Assembly (NCBI RefSeq): GCF_028287845.1
Contig: NZ_JAQBOW010000163.1
Coordinates: 56,105-120,104 of the forward strand
DNA: 64,000 nt
Direction: 5' to 3'
Source: Mucilaginibacter sp.
Lineage (GTDB): Bacteria > Bacteroidota > Bacteroidia > Sphingobacteriales > Sphingobacteriaceae
Shown: piece by piece, positions 1-7,462 of the stretch
Numbering within the stretch: the stretch's first letter is position 1
Layout of the letters: every line of letters begins with the position of its first letter
Translations under genes and position numbers: made by a program
Notes under the pieces: model-generated
Database searches by the model: none
Told to the model about the DNA's origin: nothing
The model's input: only the letters and a program-made list of their open reading frames with translations

Positions 1-114
1 GCCAGGCAACACAGCTTTAAGGATGAGGATATTAAAAATCCAGCCAATCACCACAAGAATACCAAGGGATGTGATTAAATAGCTAATTGCAATGAGTCCG
101 TTTTTAGGTTTCAT
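1..114 (-). CDS. N-terminus of a membrane protein, possibly a PAS-type sensor histidine kinase (partial)
   Basis: The reading frame starts at the ATG complementary to 112-114 and runs off the left edge, so only 38 residues are visible. They begin MKPKNGLIAISYLITSLG and continue with one strongly hydrophobic helix ending in LKAVLPG. This arrangement resembles the first membrane segment of multi-helix PAS-domain histidine kinases of Bacteroidota, but no kinase or PAS motif lies inside the window, so the family is a guess. The gene is divergent from the Fic gene, and the 299 bp between the two starts would have to hold both promoters. Confidence 0.4.
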   Translation of the reverse strand, partial: MKPKNGLIAISYLITSLGILVVIGWIFNILILKAVLPG

Positions 115-275
115 ATATGGCAATGCTAAATAAAAAACAACATCAATAAAATGATAACAGTCATTTTAACTAAAATCTTTATTGAGAATAGCTTGTCAGT
201 TAAAGCAATTATTGAGAATTAAGTTATAAAATACATTTTTACAACCATGCAGTCCTGCCGTAGCTATTTCAGCTT

Positions 276-399
276 TTAATCGCAAATATTTGATTTGACC
301 CCATTATTGCTAATCGCAAATTTTTGCATATATTCGACAATTAGTCGCAAAAAATTGCTCAAATAAGGGTTTAGCGCTGATTAGCCGTAAAAATTTGTA
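276..399 (+). repeat. Four direct copies of a partly palindromic AT-rich operator-like motif upstream of the Fic gene
   Basis: Four copies with consensus TARTCGCAAAWWWTTGCW lie at about 278-293, 311-328, 342-359 and 382-399. The CG of each copy falls at 281, 315, 346 and 386, a spacing of 31 to 40 bp, roughly three to four helical turns. The second copy contains the near-perfect palindrome GCAAATTTTTGC. The last copy ends 14 bp before the Fic start codon. The arrangement fits sites for the DNA-binding N-terminal domain of the Fic protein itself, because AbiEi antitoxins bind repeats in their own promoters. Binding is inferred. Confidence 0.6.
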
Positions 400-413
400 A
401 AGGTCAACCTGTT

Positions 414-1907
414 ATGGATAAAAACATCCCACTACACCTGCAAGAGATCATTTTTTCATCAAGTGATCCCGGAACGAGCAGGGCAATATCAAAACTTGAA
501 AAGGACGGTAAGATTCGCAAGATCGCCGCCAGGGTATTTACCCCGAACCTGGATGAAGATCCTGCCGTTATTGTCAGGCGCAATGTTTTCAAAATTATAG
601 GGAAATTATATCCCGGAATCGTGTTAAGCCATCGTTCGGCATTGGAGTACAAGCCGACATCTTCAGGCGACCTGTTTCTAACCTATACACATGACCGCAA
701 GATCAAACTTCCGGGCGTGACTTTGAATTTTTTTAAAGGGCAGGGGCCTGTACTTGGGGACATCTTGTTTTCCGATGGCCTGTATGTTTCGCAACAGGAA
801 CGCGCCTTGCTGGAAAATTTCCAGGAATCCCGGAAGCCAGGCCCGCAATCGAAAACGTTGACGTTACCCGAAATCGAAGAAAAGATGGACCAGGTCGTTA
901 GGGTCAAAGGGGAAGATGGATTAAATATGTTGCGTGACACCGCCCGGCAGCTCAGCGAAGAACTCAGCATGCAAAAGGAGTTTAACAAACTGAATCGGCT
1001 GATCAGCGTCATCCTGACCACTAAACCATCGGATATCTTAACTTCGCCGGTCGCTATCGCCAGGGCATTTGGGCACCCGTATGACCCGCAACGTATCGTT
1101 CTTTTTGAAAAACTATTCGTGGAATTGCAACAGCGCGAGTTTGCCGACGTGCCTGAAAACAATATGACGCTGAAATCATTTAGGAATTTTGCATTTTTCG
1201 AGGCCTACTTTTCCAATTTCATAGAAGGAACTAAATTCAGTATTGAGGAAGCAAAACAAATCATTGAAACCGGCAAACCGCTGCCTGCAAGGGACGAGGA
1301 TTCCCATGATGTACTTGGTACTTATCAAATCGTGAGTAACCGGACAGAAATGGCCATTACCCCCGAAAGTCCTGAACAGCTGTTGCAGATACTACAATAC
1401 CGGCACAAAATCATGCTGAGCGCCAGGCCGTCCAAAAATCCAGGCGAATTTAAAGACAAGAATAACCGCGCCGGGGATACGGAATTTGTTGATCATTCTC
1501 TGGTCAGGGGTACGCTCATTCAGGGCTTTGATTTTTATAGAGGCCTGCAACATCCATTCTCCAAAGCAGCTTATATGATGTTTATGATCAGCGAAGTACA
1601 CCCTTTTCTGGACGGCAATGGCAGGGTCGCAAGGGTAATGATGAATGCGGAGCTGGTCAAAGCCGAACAAACTAAAATCATCATTCCAACGGTATTTCGT
1701 GAAGACTATCTCGGTGCACTAAGGCAATTAACCAGGAGGAACCAAGCTGATATCTACATCCGAATGCTGCAACGGGCCCTTTTATTCAGCGCCACGATTA
1801 CCGGCGAATCTATGGAAGTTATGCAACAAGTATTAATTCAGAGCAATGCTTTTAAAGAAGGCAATGAACATATCCTTCAAATTGTTACCCCGGAAAGAAA
1901 ACCCTGA
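414..1907 (+). CDS. Fic family protein with AbiEi-like winged-helix N-terminal domain
   Basis: This 497-residue protein is predicted to transfer AMP from ATP to a hydroxyl group on a target protein. The Fic core motif HPFLDGNGRVAR is complete at residues 396-407, with catalytic H396 and the anion-binding GNGR loop. An inhibitory-helix motif of the form (S/T)xxxEG is present ahead of the core as S267-NFI-E271-G272, so the enzyme should be self-restrained. Residues about 10-135 look like the winged-helix and linker region of AbiEi/DUF6088 antitoxins (TSRAISKLEKDGKIRKI). A separate toxin or antitoxin gene is absent. Four upstream repeats suggest that the protein represses its own promoter. The ATG at 414 is the first in frame and lies just after the last repeat. 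The Fic call is very firm; the AbiEi likeness is from sequence pattern only. Confidence 0.9.
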   Translation: MDKNIPLHLQEIIFSSSDPGTSRAISKLEKDGKIRKIAARVFTPNLDEDPAVIVRRNVFKIIGKLYPGIVLSHRSALEYKPTSSGDLFLTYTHDRKIKLPGVTLNFFKGQGPVLGDILFSDGLYVSQQERALLENFQESRKPGPQSKTLTLPEIEEKMDQVVRVKGEDGLNMLRDTARQLSEELSMQKEFNKLNRLISVILTTKPSDILTSPVAIARAFGHPYDPQRIVLFEKLFVELQQREFADVPENNMTLKSFRNFAFFEAYFSNFIEGTKFSIEEAKQIIETGKPLPARDEDSHDVLGTYQIVSNRTEMAITPESPEQLLQILQYRHKIMLSARPSKNPGEFKDKNNRAGDTEFVDHSLVRGTLIQGFDFYRGLQHPFSKAAYMMFMISEVHPFLDGNGRVARVMMNAELVKAEQTKIIIPTVFREDYLGALRQLTRRNQADIYIRMLQRALLFSATITGESMEVMQQVLIQSNAFKEGNEHILQIVTPERKP

Positions 1908-1999
1908 CAATGTGATGATGATGATCAGGAACCTGTCAGGGATATCGGGCGTCAATTATGCATTAATAACCGAGACTAACCCAATTGTATTACCCAACC

Positions 2000-2025
2000 A
2001 ACCGCTAATGGCTTAGCGGTTTTTT
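2000..2025 (+). terminator. Rho-independent terminator after the Fic gene
   Basis: The arms AACCGCTAA (2000-2008) and TTAGCGGTT (2013-2021) form a perfect 9-bp stem with a TGGC loop, followed by a T run. It lies 93 bp after the Fic stop codon. No convincing gene was found in the rest of 1908-2256; an in-frame stretch at 2159-2260 of 33 codons starts with ATG but matches nothing recognisable. Confidence 0.8.
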
Positions 2026-2256
2026 ATGTCCGGCCCGTTTCCACTATCTTACTTTCGTTCATCATTTTGTTTTGTTCACGTAACGTGAATAGTCATAGTG
2101 AACATGCTATTAATAAACAAGTGGTTATATTGAAGCCAGCGGCCAGTTTTTATTGACAATGGTCTTGGATTATATGCGAAAAAACGTTCCTGTTCGCAAA
2201 GTCTTGGCAGCCGATCCTTCAAAAATCAAAATTAGAGATTTCATATTGATGTTGAT

Positions 2257-3603
2257 TTAATTCGTTTTTTTACCTTCTAACTGCCGCCCCGACACGTATA
2301 TAGTTACCTTGTCCACCTTGCCGGTTTCATCATTTTCAAACTTTATTTGTGCCTCTGCCTCTTTCGAAAAGAAAAAATTAGTTGTTTGTGCGAACATTTT
2401 TTCTTTGGGCCTCCCTGTTGTCTGTATCCATAGTTGCCCGTTTTCAATCGTAACCTCCATCGAAAAATTCGGAGTAACATAAATACCAGCGTATTTTTTA
2501 AGTATTTCTTCATCTATTTTTATTTCCCGTCTTTTAACAGGCACGGCATATGGTTTATCGTAAAGAACAGAAAGTATATCCCTTGTAACCTCGCCTCTCA
2601 TCTCTTCATCCTCAATATTGTTGAGCAGGATAACGCATACGTCATCGTCCGTTATACGGGCTATATTGGTTTTAAAACCCCATATATCTCCGCTATGAGA
2701 TATCACTCTTTTATCGTAAAGCGAATCAATCTGCCAACCAAAACCATAATGGTTTTTAACGGGCGTATAAGCCTGGTCAAGCGATGCTTTACTAATAATT
2801 TGATGGTCCTGAAGCCCTTTATGCCATTTAAACAGATCGCCGATAGTCGAATAAATTGAGCCGGCTGAAAAAGTCTCAACCGAATCAATAATAGAAGCTT
2901 CCTGGCTGTTGTTTTTTGATGGGTAGGTATAATAGCCTGTTGCTTTGTTGCTGCTTTTCAGGTGTATAAAATCAAACCCGCTGTTATACATATGCAAAGG
3001 GATAAATATGTATTTTCTCACGGCCTGATAGTAAGTCATTTTAGTGAGTTCTTCAATAATTTCACCTAACAACTGGTATCCCTGATTGCTGTATTTCCAG
3101 TTTGTACCGGGCGCGAAGTCGGCCTTATTGTATTTAATCAGCGCGTCAACTATACTTAGTGGTTTGGCTTGTTTATGCACTATATCTTTCATAAATACAG
3201 AATCCAAGGTATAATTAGGTATACCGGCTGTATGTGTTAAAAGGTTATAAATGGTAATATTTTCGCCATTAGGATAATTAGGGTAGTATTTGGTGAGTTT
3301 ATCTGTTAACGCCAATTTATGCGCCTCTATTAGCTTTAATATAACTGTAGATGTAAATTGCTTGGTGATTGAAGCTAGCTGGTAAATGGTATTGGCATCA
3401 TCTAAAGTTTGGGCTTTGAAATTTTTAAAGCCATAGCCTTTTTCCAAAACGATCCGCCCGTTTTTAGCTACCAATACCGAGCCATTAAACTTATGTACCT
3501 GTGTATAGCCATTCATCAGCGAGTCTAATTTTTTTGCTGTTGTTTGGGCAATAAGAGTTTGTACCGGCCAAAGGGCCAGTGCCGTTAAAAGTATTTTTTT
3601 CAT
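2257..3603 (-). CDS. Secreted serine hydrolase of the class C beta-lactamase / penicillin-binding family
   Basis: The 448-residue protein carries a signal peptide (residues 1-19, ending TLIAQ) and the three motifs of the PF00144 family: S78-ITK81 with the nucleophile serine, Y170-SN, and H302-SG in place of KTG. Such enzymes act in the periplasm or at the cell surface as esterases, D-amino-acid peptidases or beta-lactamase relatives; the substrate cannot be read from the sequence. After about residue 345 comes a short beta-rich C-terminal domain common in Bacteroidota members. It is the last gene of a leftward three-gene operon and starts 5 bp after the LytTR regulator stop, so it is probably co-transcribed with the two-component pair. 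Confidence 0.88.
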   Translation of the reverse strand: MKKILLTALALWPVQTLIAQTTAKKLDSLMNGYTQVHKFNGSVLVAKNGRIVLEKGYGFKNFKAQTLDDANTIYQLASITKQFTSTVILKLIEAHKLALTDKLTKYYPNYPNGENITIYNLLTHTAGIPNYTLDSVFMKDIVHKQAKPLSIVDALIKYNKADFAPGTNWKYSNQGYQLLGEIIEELTKMTYYQAVRKYIFIPLHMYNSGFDFIHLKSSNKATGYYTYPSKNNSQEASIIDSVETFSAGSIYSTIGDLFKWHKGLQDHQIISKASLDQAYTPVKNHYGFGWQIDSLYDKRVISHSGDIWGFKTNIARITDDDVCVILLNNIEDEEMRGEVTRDILSVLYDKPYAVPVKRREIKIDEEILKKYAGIYVTPNFSMEVTIENGQLWIQTTGRPKEKMFAQTTNFFFSKEAEAQIKFENDETGKVDKVTIYVSGRQLEGKKTN

Positions 3604-3608
3604 GTTAT

Positions 3609-4307
3609 TTAGTTGTTTTTGATTATTTTTTTGATGTTCTGCAAGTAGGCCTCACCTATGGGTATCTCTTTTTGATTTATCCAAACCGTTCGTTTATCTA
3701 TTTTTCGGATGTGTTTTTTTGAGACGATATAAGACCGGTGAATACGTACAAAGGCGGAACCCGGCAAGAAAGCATCTGCTTCGCCCATCGTCAAACGTGA
3801 GGTAATATTCTGTTTCTCCTTTACAAATTGCACATAATTGCCTACGCTTTCTACATATAAAATATCATCCAGTTCAACCCTAATGTGTTCATAACCACTT
3901 TTAATAAACATTGCCGGAGCCATCGGTTGAACCATCTGGTGATTTTTCCTTAATTCAAATTGCTCGAAAGCTTTATTGCAGGCTTTTAAAAAGCGTTCTA
4001 AAGAAAATGGCTTTAATAAATAATCAATGGCATCAAGTTCAAAGCTTTGTACAGCATGTTCACTATAAGCTGTTGTGAAAATCACCAGTGGAGGATTACT
4101 AATAGTTTTTATAAAGTCTATACCTGACAGGTTTGGCATTTTAATATCCAGGAAAAGTACGTCTACTTTGTTTTTTTGCAGATAGCTTGTCGCAGCTAAA
4201 GCATTAGTAAAACAAGCCATCACCTCTATAAAAGGCACTTCTGCCGCCAGGTTTTTTATAATTTCCAGTGCAATGGGTTCATCATCAATCGCTATAGCTT
4301 GCAACAT
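3609..4307 (-). CDS. LytTR-family response regulator
   Basis: This 232-residue protein has a receiver domain (residues 1-115) with the acidic pocket D8-D9-E10 and the phospho-acceptor D54 in VLFLDIKMP. A LytTR DNA-binding domain follows (about 135-232; ILYVESVGNYVQF, FVRIHRSYIV). Phosphorylation by the neighbouring histidine kinase should drive DNA binding. LytTR proteins typically bind pairs of direct repeats, and a candidate pair lies upstream of the kinase gene at 5919-5949. The gene begins 3 bp after the kinase stop, consistent with translational coupling. Target genes beyond the own operon cannot be inferred. Confidence 0.95.
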   Translation of the reverse strand: MLQAIAIDDEPIALEIIKNLAAEVPFIEVMACFTNALAATSYLQKNKVDVLFLDIKMPNLSGIDFIKTISNPPLVIFTTAYSEHAVQSFELDAIDYLLKPFSLERFLKACNKAFEQFELRKNHQMVQPMAPAMFIKSGYEHIRVELDDILYVESVGNYVQFVKEKQNITSRLTMGEADAFLPGSAFVRIHRSYIVSKKHIRKIDKRTVWINQKEIPIGEAYLQNIKKIIKNN

Positions 4308-4310
4308 ATC

Positions 4311-5873
4311 TCAATTAGTTATTAGCATTGTGTCAATAATCAGTTCTGCAACAAACTCTGCGTTGTTTATTCCGTAATTCAATTGATACTGATCGATATA
4401 AAATAAATTCAATCTTTCCCGAACATTTTGCAGCCCAATGCCGGAATAATCTTTTTCGGGGTCATTATCAGTAGTGGGGAATACACTGTTGCGTACTTCA
4501 AAATGTATTTGTTGTTGGTCGCAATTCAGATTAATTTTAATCCATGATTTTTCAAGTGGGTTTATACCATGCTTAAAAGCGTTTTCTACGAATGGAATAA
4601 GCAGCATAGGTGCAATAAGATGCCTGCAATTGTCTTCATTAATATTTGTTTCAATTGTAATATTTTCGACTATCTGGATTCGCAATTTTTGAAGCGAAAT
4701 GTAGTTATTCAGATAGGCTATCTCACTGCTCATCGGAATAAAATCAAGATGATTATCACCCAACATAAAGCGCATCATATCCCCAAGTTTTTGTATGCCT
4801 TCTGCCGTATCTTTCGCTTTTTCTCGCAAAGCAGTGCCATATAAAGTATTTAATACGTTAAATAAAAAATGAGGGTTGATTTGTGAGCGCAGAAACTGAA
4901 GATCAGCTTTTGATTTAGTTAGTGCTTTTGCTGCACCGCTTAATTGTAATATTTTATCTTTCCGCTGCTGATAAAGCAACCATGTAACAGGCGTTACAAC
5001 CAATAGTTGGAAACCCCAACAAAGGGGTAATAAATTACCATTGAAACCAACATGTGTAAATAATACCCAGAATACTGGCCCGATGAAAGTGAAAATAAAA
5101 GTAATCACTATCAAGCGCCCAACAAATTGAAAATTGAAACTCACTACTTCTTTTGCCGGGAATAGCCAGTAAGTTAATGTAATATAAACTATAATGGTAG
5201 GGCTTACAAAAACAAAGTAAATAAGATAAATAAAGTCATTGTTTATAAGATGGAATGTCAATGCTAACGCCGGTACAGTGAAGAAGATGACAAGTAATGT
5301 AGTAATTTGATTAGTAATTAAAATCCGAAACGGCTTTTTGGTGCCGGATTTATCTATTTTATAGATGATATACTCTCTTATGCTTATGTAAGTCAAATAA
5401 ATACCTACTAAAATAAGGGCCCTATCAAAGCCAAAAAATAAATGTTTCAATGGCTCATCGTTATAGCCGAACATGGCAAAAGAACCAAATCCGCCATAAT
5501 TAAAGTAATAAGGATGTGCATAGTATGTTGCTGCATTTACACCCAGGGCCAATAAATAGCTTAATGTAACCAGCTGTAAGGCAGCTAAAAAATAAGCAAT
5601 GATTTTTGTTTTGTTTGATTTTAAAAATGTGGGAACAGTAATAAGATTCAGCCATAAATATATTAGGTAGAATACAAGTAAAACGCCTGCTTGAGGCAGC
5701 AGAACGTTGTTGCTGTAGCTAAAACGAATATGATTATCATTAAAAGCTTTAATACCTTGGTCTATAAGAAATTGTCCGGTAAATTTTTTATTATATAATA
5801 TATCGCCTATGGCTGTTAAGCCTACCAGCATTGAGACGATTATGATCTCGTGTTTTCTCCACCTAACCTTCAT
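4311..5873 (-). CDS. LytS-like sensor histidine kinase
   Basis: The 520-residue protein has about eight hydrophobic segments in residues 8-300, then a His_kinase (PF06580) domain. The phospho-accepting H335 lies in QINPHFLFNVLN and the N-box is FVENAFKHG, with N431. The usual G-box follows near residue 475 (DYSGIGLQNVRERL). It should autophosphorylate in response to a membrane or envelope signal and pass the phosphate to the LytTR regulator encoded 3 bp downstream. The sensor part has no named domain that I recognise. It is the first gene of the leftward operon, and the promoter region with a direct repeat lies upstream of 5873. Confidence 0.94.
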   Translation of the reverse strand: MKVRWRKHEIIIVSMLVGLTAIGDILYNKKFTGQFLIDQGIKAFNDNHIRFSYSNNVLLPQAGVLLVFYLIYLWLNLITVPTFLKSNKTKIIAYFLAALQLVTLSYLLALGVNAATYYAHPYYFNYGGFGSFAMFGYNDEPLKHLFFGFDRALILVGIYLTYISIREYIIYKIDKSGTKKPFRILITNQITTLLVIFFTVPALALTFHLINNDFIYLIYFVFVSPTIIVYITLTYWLFPAKEVVSFNFQFVGRLIVITFIFTFIGPVFWVLFTHVGFNGNLLPLCWGFQLLVVTPVTWLLYQQRKDKILQLSGAAKALTKSKADLQFLRSQINPHFLFNVLNTLYGTALREKAKDTAEGIQKLGDMMRFMLGDNHLDFIPMSSEIAYLNNYISLQKLRIQIVENITIETNINEDNCRHLIAPMLLIPFVENAFKHGINPLEKSWIKINLNCDQQQIHFEVRNSVFPTTDNDPEKDYSGIGLQNVRERLNLFYIDQYQLNYGINNAEFVAELIIDTMLITN

Positions 5874-5918
5874 ATCCTATTTTTTATCAATATTACCACA
5901 TCTGCTAAAGCGTTTTTT

Positions 5919-5949
5919 AAAAATGTGACGGATACGCTAAAAAATGTGA
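5919..5949. promoter_or_regulatory. Direct repeat, candidate LytTR binding site
   Basis: Two identical AAAAATGTGA copies start at 5919 and 5940, 21 bp apart or two helical turns, 46 to 76 bp upstream of the kinase start codon. Paired direct repeats at this spacing are the usual form of a LytTR operator. The match is inferred from layout, not from a known consensus for this protein. Confidence 0.4.
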
Positions 5950-7106
5950 TAGAACATGAATTTATGAAGAATTTTGGCTATGGCAGAGTTTGATTCCCTT
6001 GTTACTATTAATAAAGGGTAAATCAAAGATTATTAACCCATCCTGTTAAAACTGAAATTTCATTAACAGGGGTTTTACGGTGACTATGCCTAAAATGCCT
6101 GGGCCGCATATCCAACATACATTGAACATACGGTAAGCCAAAAAGTATCCAGGGCGGGAATCGAACAACTGGTTTGGATTATCATGATCTTTATAAAAGA
6201 ATCATAAAAATTGATATATAGAATATCGAAATCAAACAATGTTCACTATCAACAAATCATTACAAATTACTATATTTGACTATCGGCAGGGCGTGTTACC
6301 TATGTAACTACCTCAAACGACGAAAGCTTTATAATTCATTGATTATCAGTTGATAACAAAGATAGGTTCGAGCCCAGGTGGGCGCACTTAAGGCCTCTTA
6401 GAGCAATCTAAGAGGCTTTGTTGTTTTAAGCTGAAAAGTGCCTCTATAAGCTTGAAATGCAGTTTTTGAATCTATTAGTTAATAGAATTGAGTTGTCTGT
6501 CGTTCTGTTGAAATTACTTTCTGTTTCGTATTTTCTGTGTTATTATTAGGATTTGGCGCACTTTTTGGCACACTTTGGCGCAAAAAGTTATACTCAAACG
6601 TAGTGTAATTTGCCTTCAATTGAATGTCTGTCCATAAATAATATGTTTAAGTGAATAAATAATTATTAAGCCTACTCAGGTTTGGTGCGATCAAGTGCAA
6701 AAGGAAAAGATATAAATGGATAGTGCGTTGGCCTTGCGGGTTTATGCTCGGTAAGCTTTTGCACGCTTCGGAAGCACCAGTCCTAACTTAGCTGTTAATT
6801 ATGTATTCTCCCCACTCATTTCAATCCAAGAAATATGAGATTTCTTACTTTATAGGCATGGTGTAAATCTTGGATAGCAATTCAAGAATATTGAAATTTT
6901 AATGTTTATACCAGTAGATGAAACCCTGAATTGAATATCCAAAAAACATTCAAAATACTTTGTAATAGGGATAATAACTTTTTGGATATGATTATGGGTT
7001 TTATTGTGGGGCTTAGTTACAATCACTTCTTTATAAGGTAAAATACTTATGTGTAATATATTAAACCTATAAATTCTATAGAATTAGTATATTAATTAAA
7101 AAACTC
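5950..7106. other. Gene-free stretch with truncated tRNA-like ends and integrase-like debris
   Basis: No credible gene was found here. A tRNA-like T-arm and acceptor end on the minus strand lies at about 6145-6172, and a second on the plus strand at 6365-6387 (GGTTCGAGCCCAGGTGGGCG). Neither has a matching 5' half. A minus-strand open frame of about 50 codons, with stop at 6479-6481, contains FLRQSVPKSAPNPNN; it could be debris of an integrase gene but has no recognisable domain. The rest, to the promoter at 7107, is AT-rich and featureless. Confidence 0.4.
6365..6426 (+). terminator. tRNA-3'-end-like sequence followed by a perfect terminator hairpin
   Basis: Positions 6365-6387 resemble the T-loop, 3' T-stem and acceptor strand of a tRNA. 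They are followed at once by a 10-bp perfect hairpin, GCCTCTTAGA (6393-6402) and TCTAAGAGGC (6407-6416), with a GCAA loop and a T-rich tail. The sequence upstream does not pair with the tRNA-like part. This is the expected look of an attachment-site remnant where only the 3' end of a tRNA gene and its terminator survive. Confidence 0.55.
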
Positions 7107-7114
7107 TATATTTG
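7107..7114 (+). promoter_or_regulatory. Bacteroidota -7 promoter element of the sulfatase operon
   Basis: TATATTTG matches the TAnnTTTG -7 consensus of the Bacteroidota housekeeping sigma factor. It lies 17 bp before the ATG of the Cys-rich leader ORF at 7132, so the transcript would start just ahead of that ORF. The -33 TTG element is not clear. Confidence 0.55.
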
Positions 7115-7131
7115 CCTCATAAATGAAGTTT

Positions 7132-7215
7132 ATGAAAACACGTTTACATTTTTATGAGATAGCGGCAAAACCTGTTTGTATAACAACATTGCGTCCAATG
7201 TACTGTTGTTGCTGA
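7132..7215 (+). CDS. Cysteine-rich leader peptide upstream of the sulfatase operon
   Basis: This 27-codon ORF begins MKTRLHFYEIAAKP and ends RPMYCCC followed by TGA, so three consecutive Cys codons precede the stop. An in-frame ATG also exists at 7123. It follows a TATATTTG promoter element and precedes a susC-susD-sulfatase-FGE operon whose purpose is sulfate release. Hairpin arms overlap the Cys codons: ACTGTTG (7202-7208) can pair with CAACAGT (7255-7261), whereas TGCTGAA (7210-7216) can pair with TTCAGCA (7224-7230). Cys-rich leader peptides controlling sulfur genes are known in mycobacteria. A matching role here, with ribosome pausing when cysteine is short, is inferred from position, codons and pairing. 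Confidence 0.6.
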   Translation: MKTRLHFYEIAAKPVCITTLRPMYCCC

Positions 7216-7368
7216 ACTTTTCCTTCAGCATAATTAGTTGTTTGCTAAACGCTGCAACAGTGATTATGCCATCCCAACACCCATTTATTGCTTACCATAC
7301 AACAGAACAGATATGACATAAATAATTGTGCTTAAATAAAATTACCGGCAAGGAAGCCTTGCCGGTAA
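7202..7368 (+). promoter_or_regulatory. Candidate attenuator: alternative hairpins between leader ORF and susC
   Basis: Three perfect 7-bp pairings cannot all form together: 7202-7208 with 7255-7261, 7210-7216 with 7224-7230, and 7228-7234 (GCATAAT) with 7263-7269 (ATTATGC). The second and third share bases 7228-7230. A separate 12-bp perfect stem, TTACCGGCAAGG (7342-7353) with CCTTGCCGGTAA (7357-7368), ends just before the susC region. That last stem lacks a T run on the plus strand, so it may act on translation or RNA stability rather than as a simple terminator. Confidence 0.5.
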
Positions 7369-7462
7369 GTACATGAAAGACCAGAGAGACTGCGAATCAC
7401 ATACTGATCTTCATACAAGTTTTACTAACGAATTAATCATTAACATAAAACCAGTTAAATAT

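Noticed and set aside
276..399. A CRISPR array, because of four spaced repeats
   Set aside because: The repeats are short and degenerate, the spacers are only about 14-22 bp, and no cas gene is present; an operator array fits better.
2159..2260. A 33-codon frame starting MVLDYMRKN
   Set aside because: It overlaps the end of the serine hydrolase gene, has no promoter or family, and could be chance or a decayed gene end.
6145..6387. A complete tRNA gene
   Set aside because: Only T-arm and acceptor 3' parts are present; no D-arm, anticodon arm or 5' acceptor strand can be paired.
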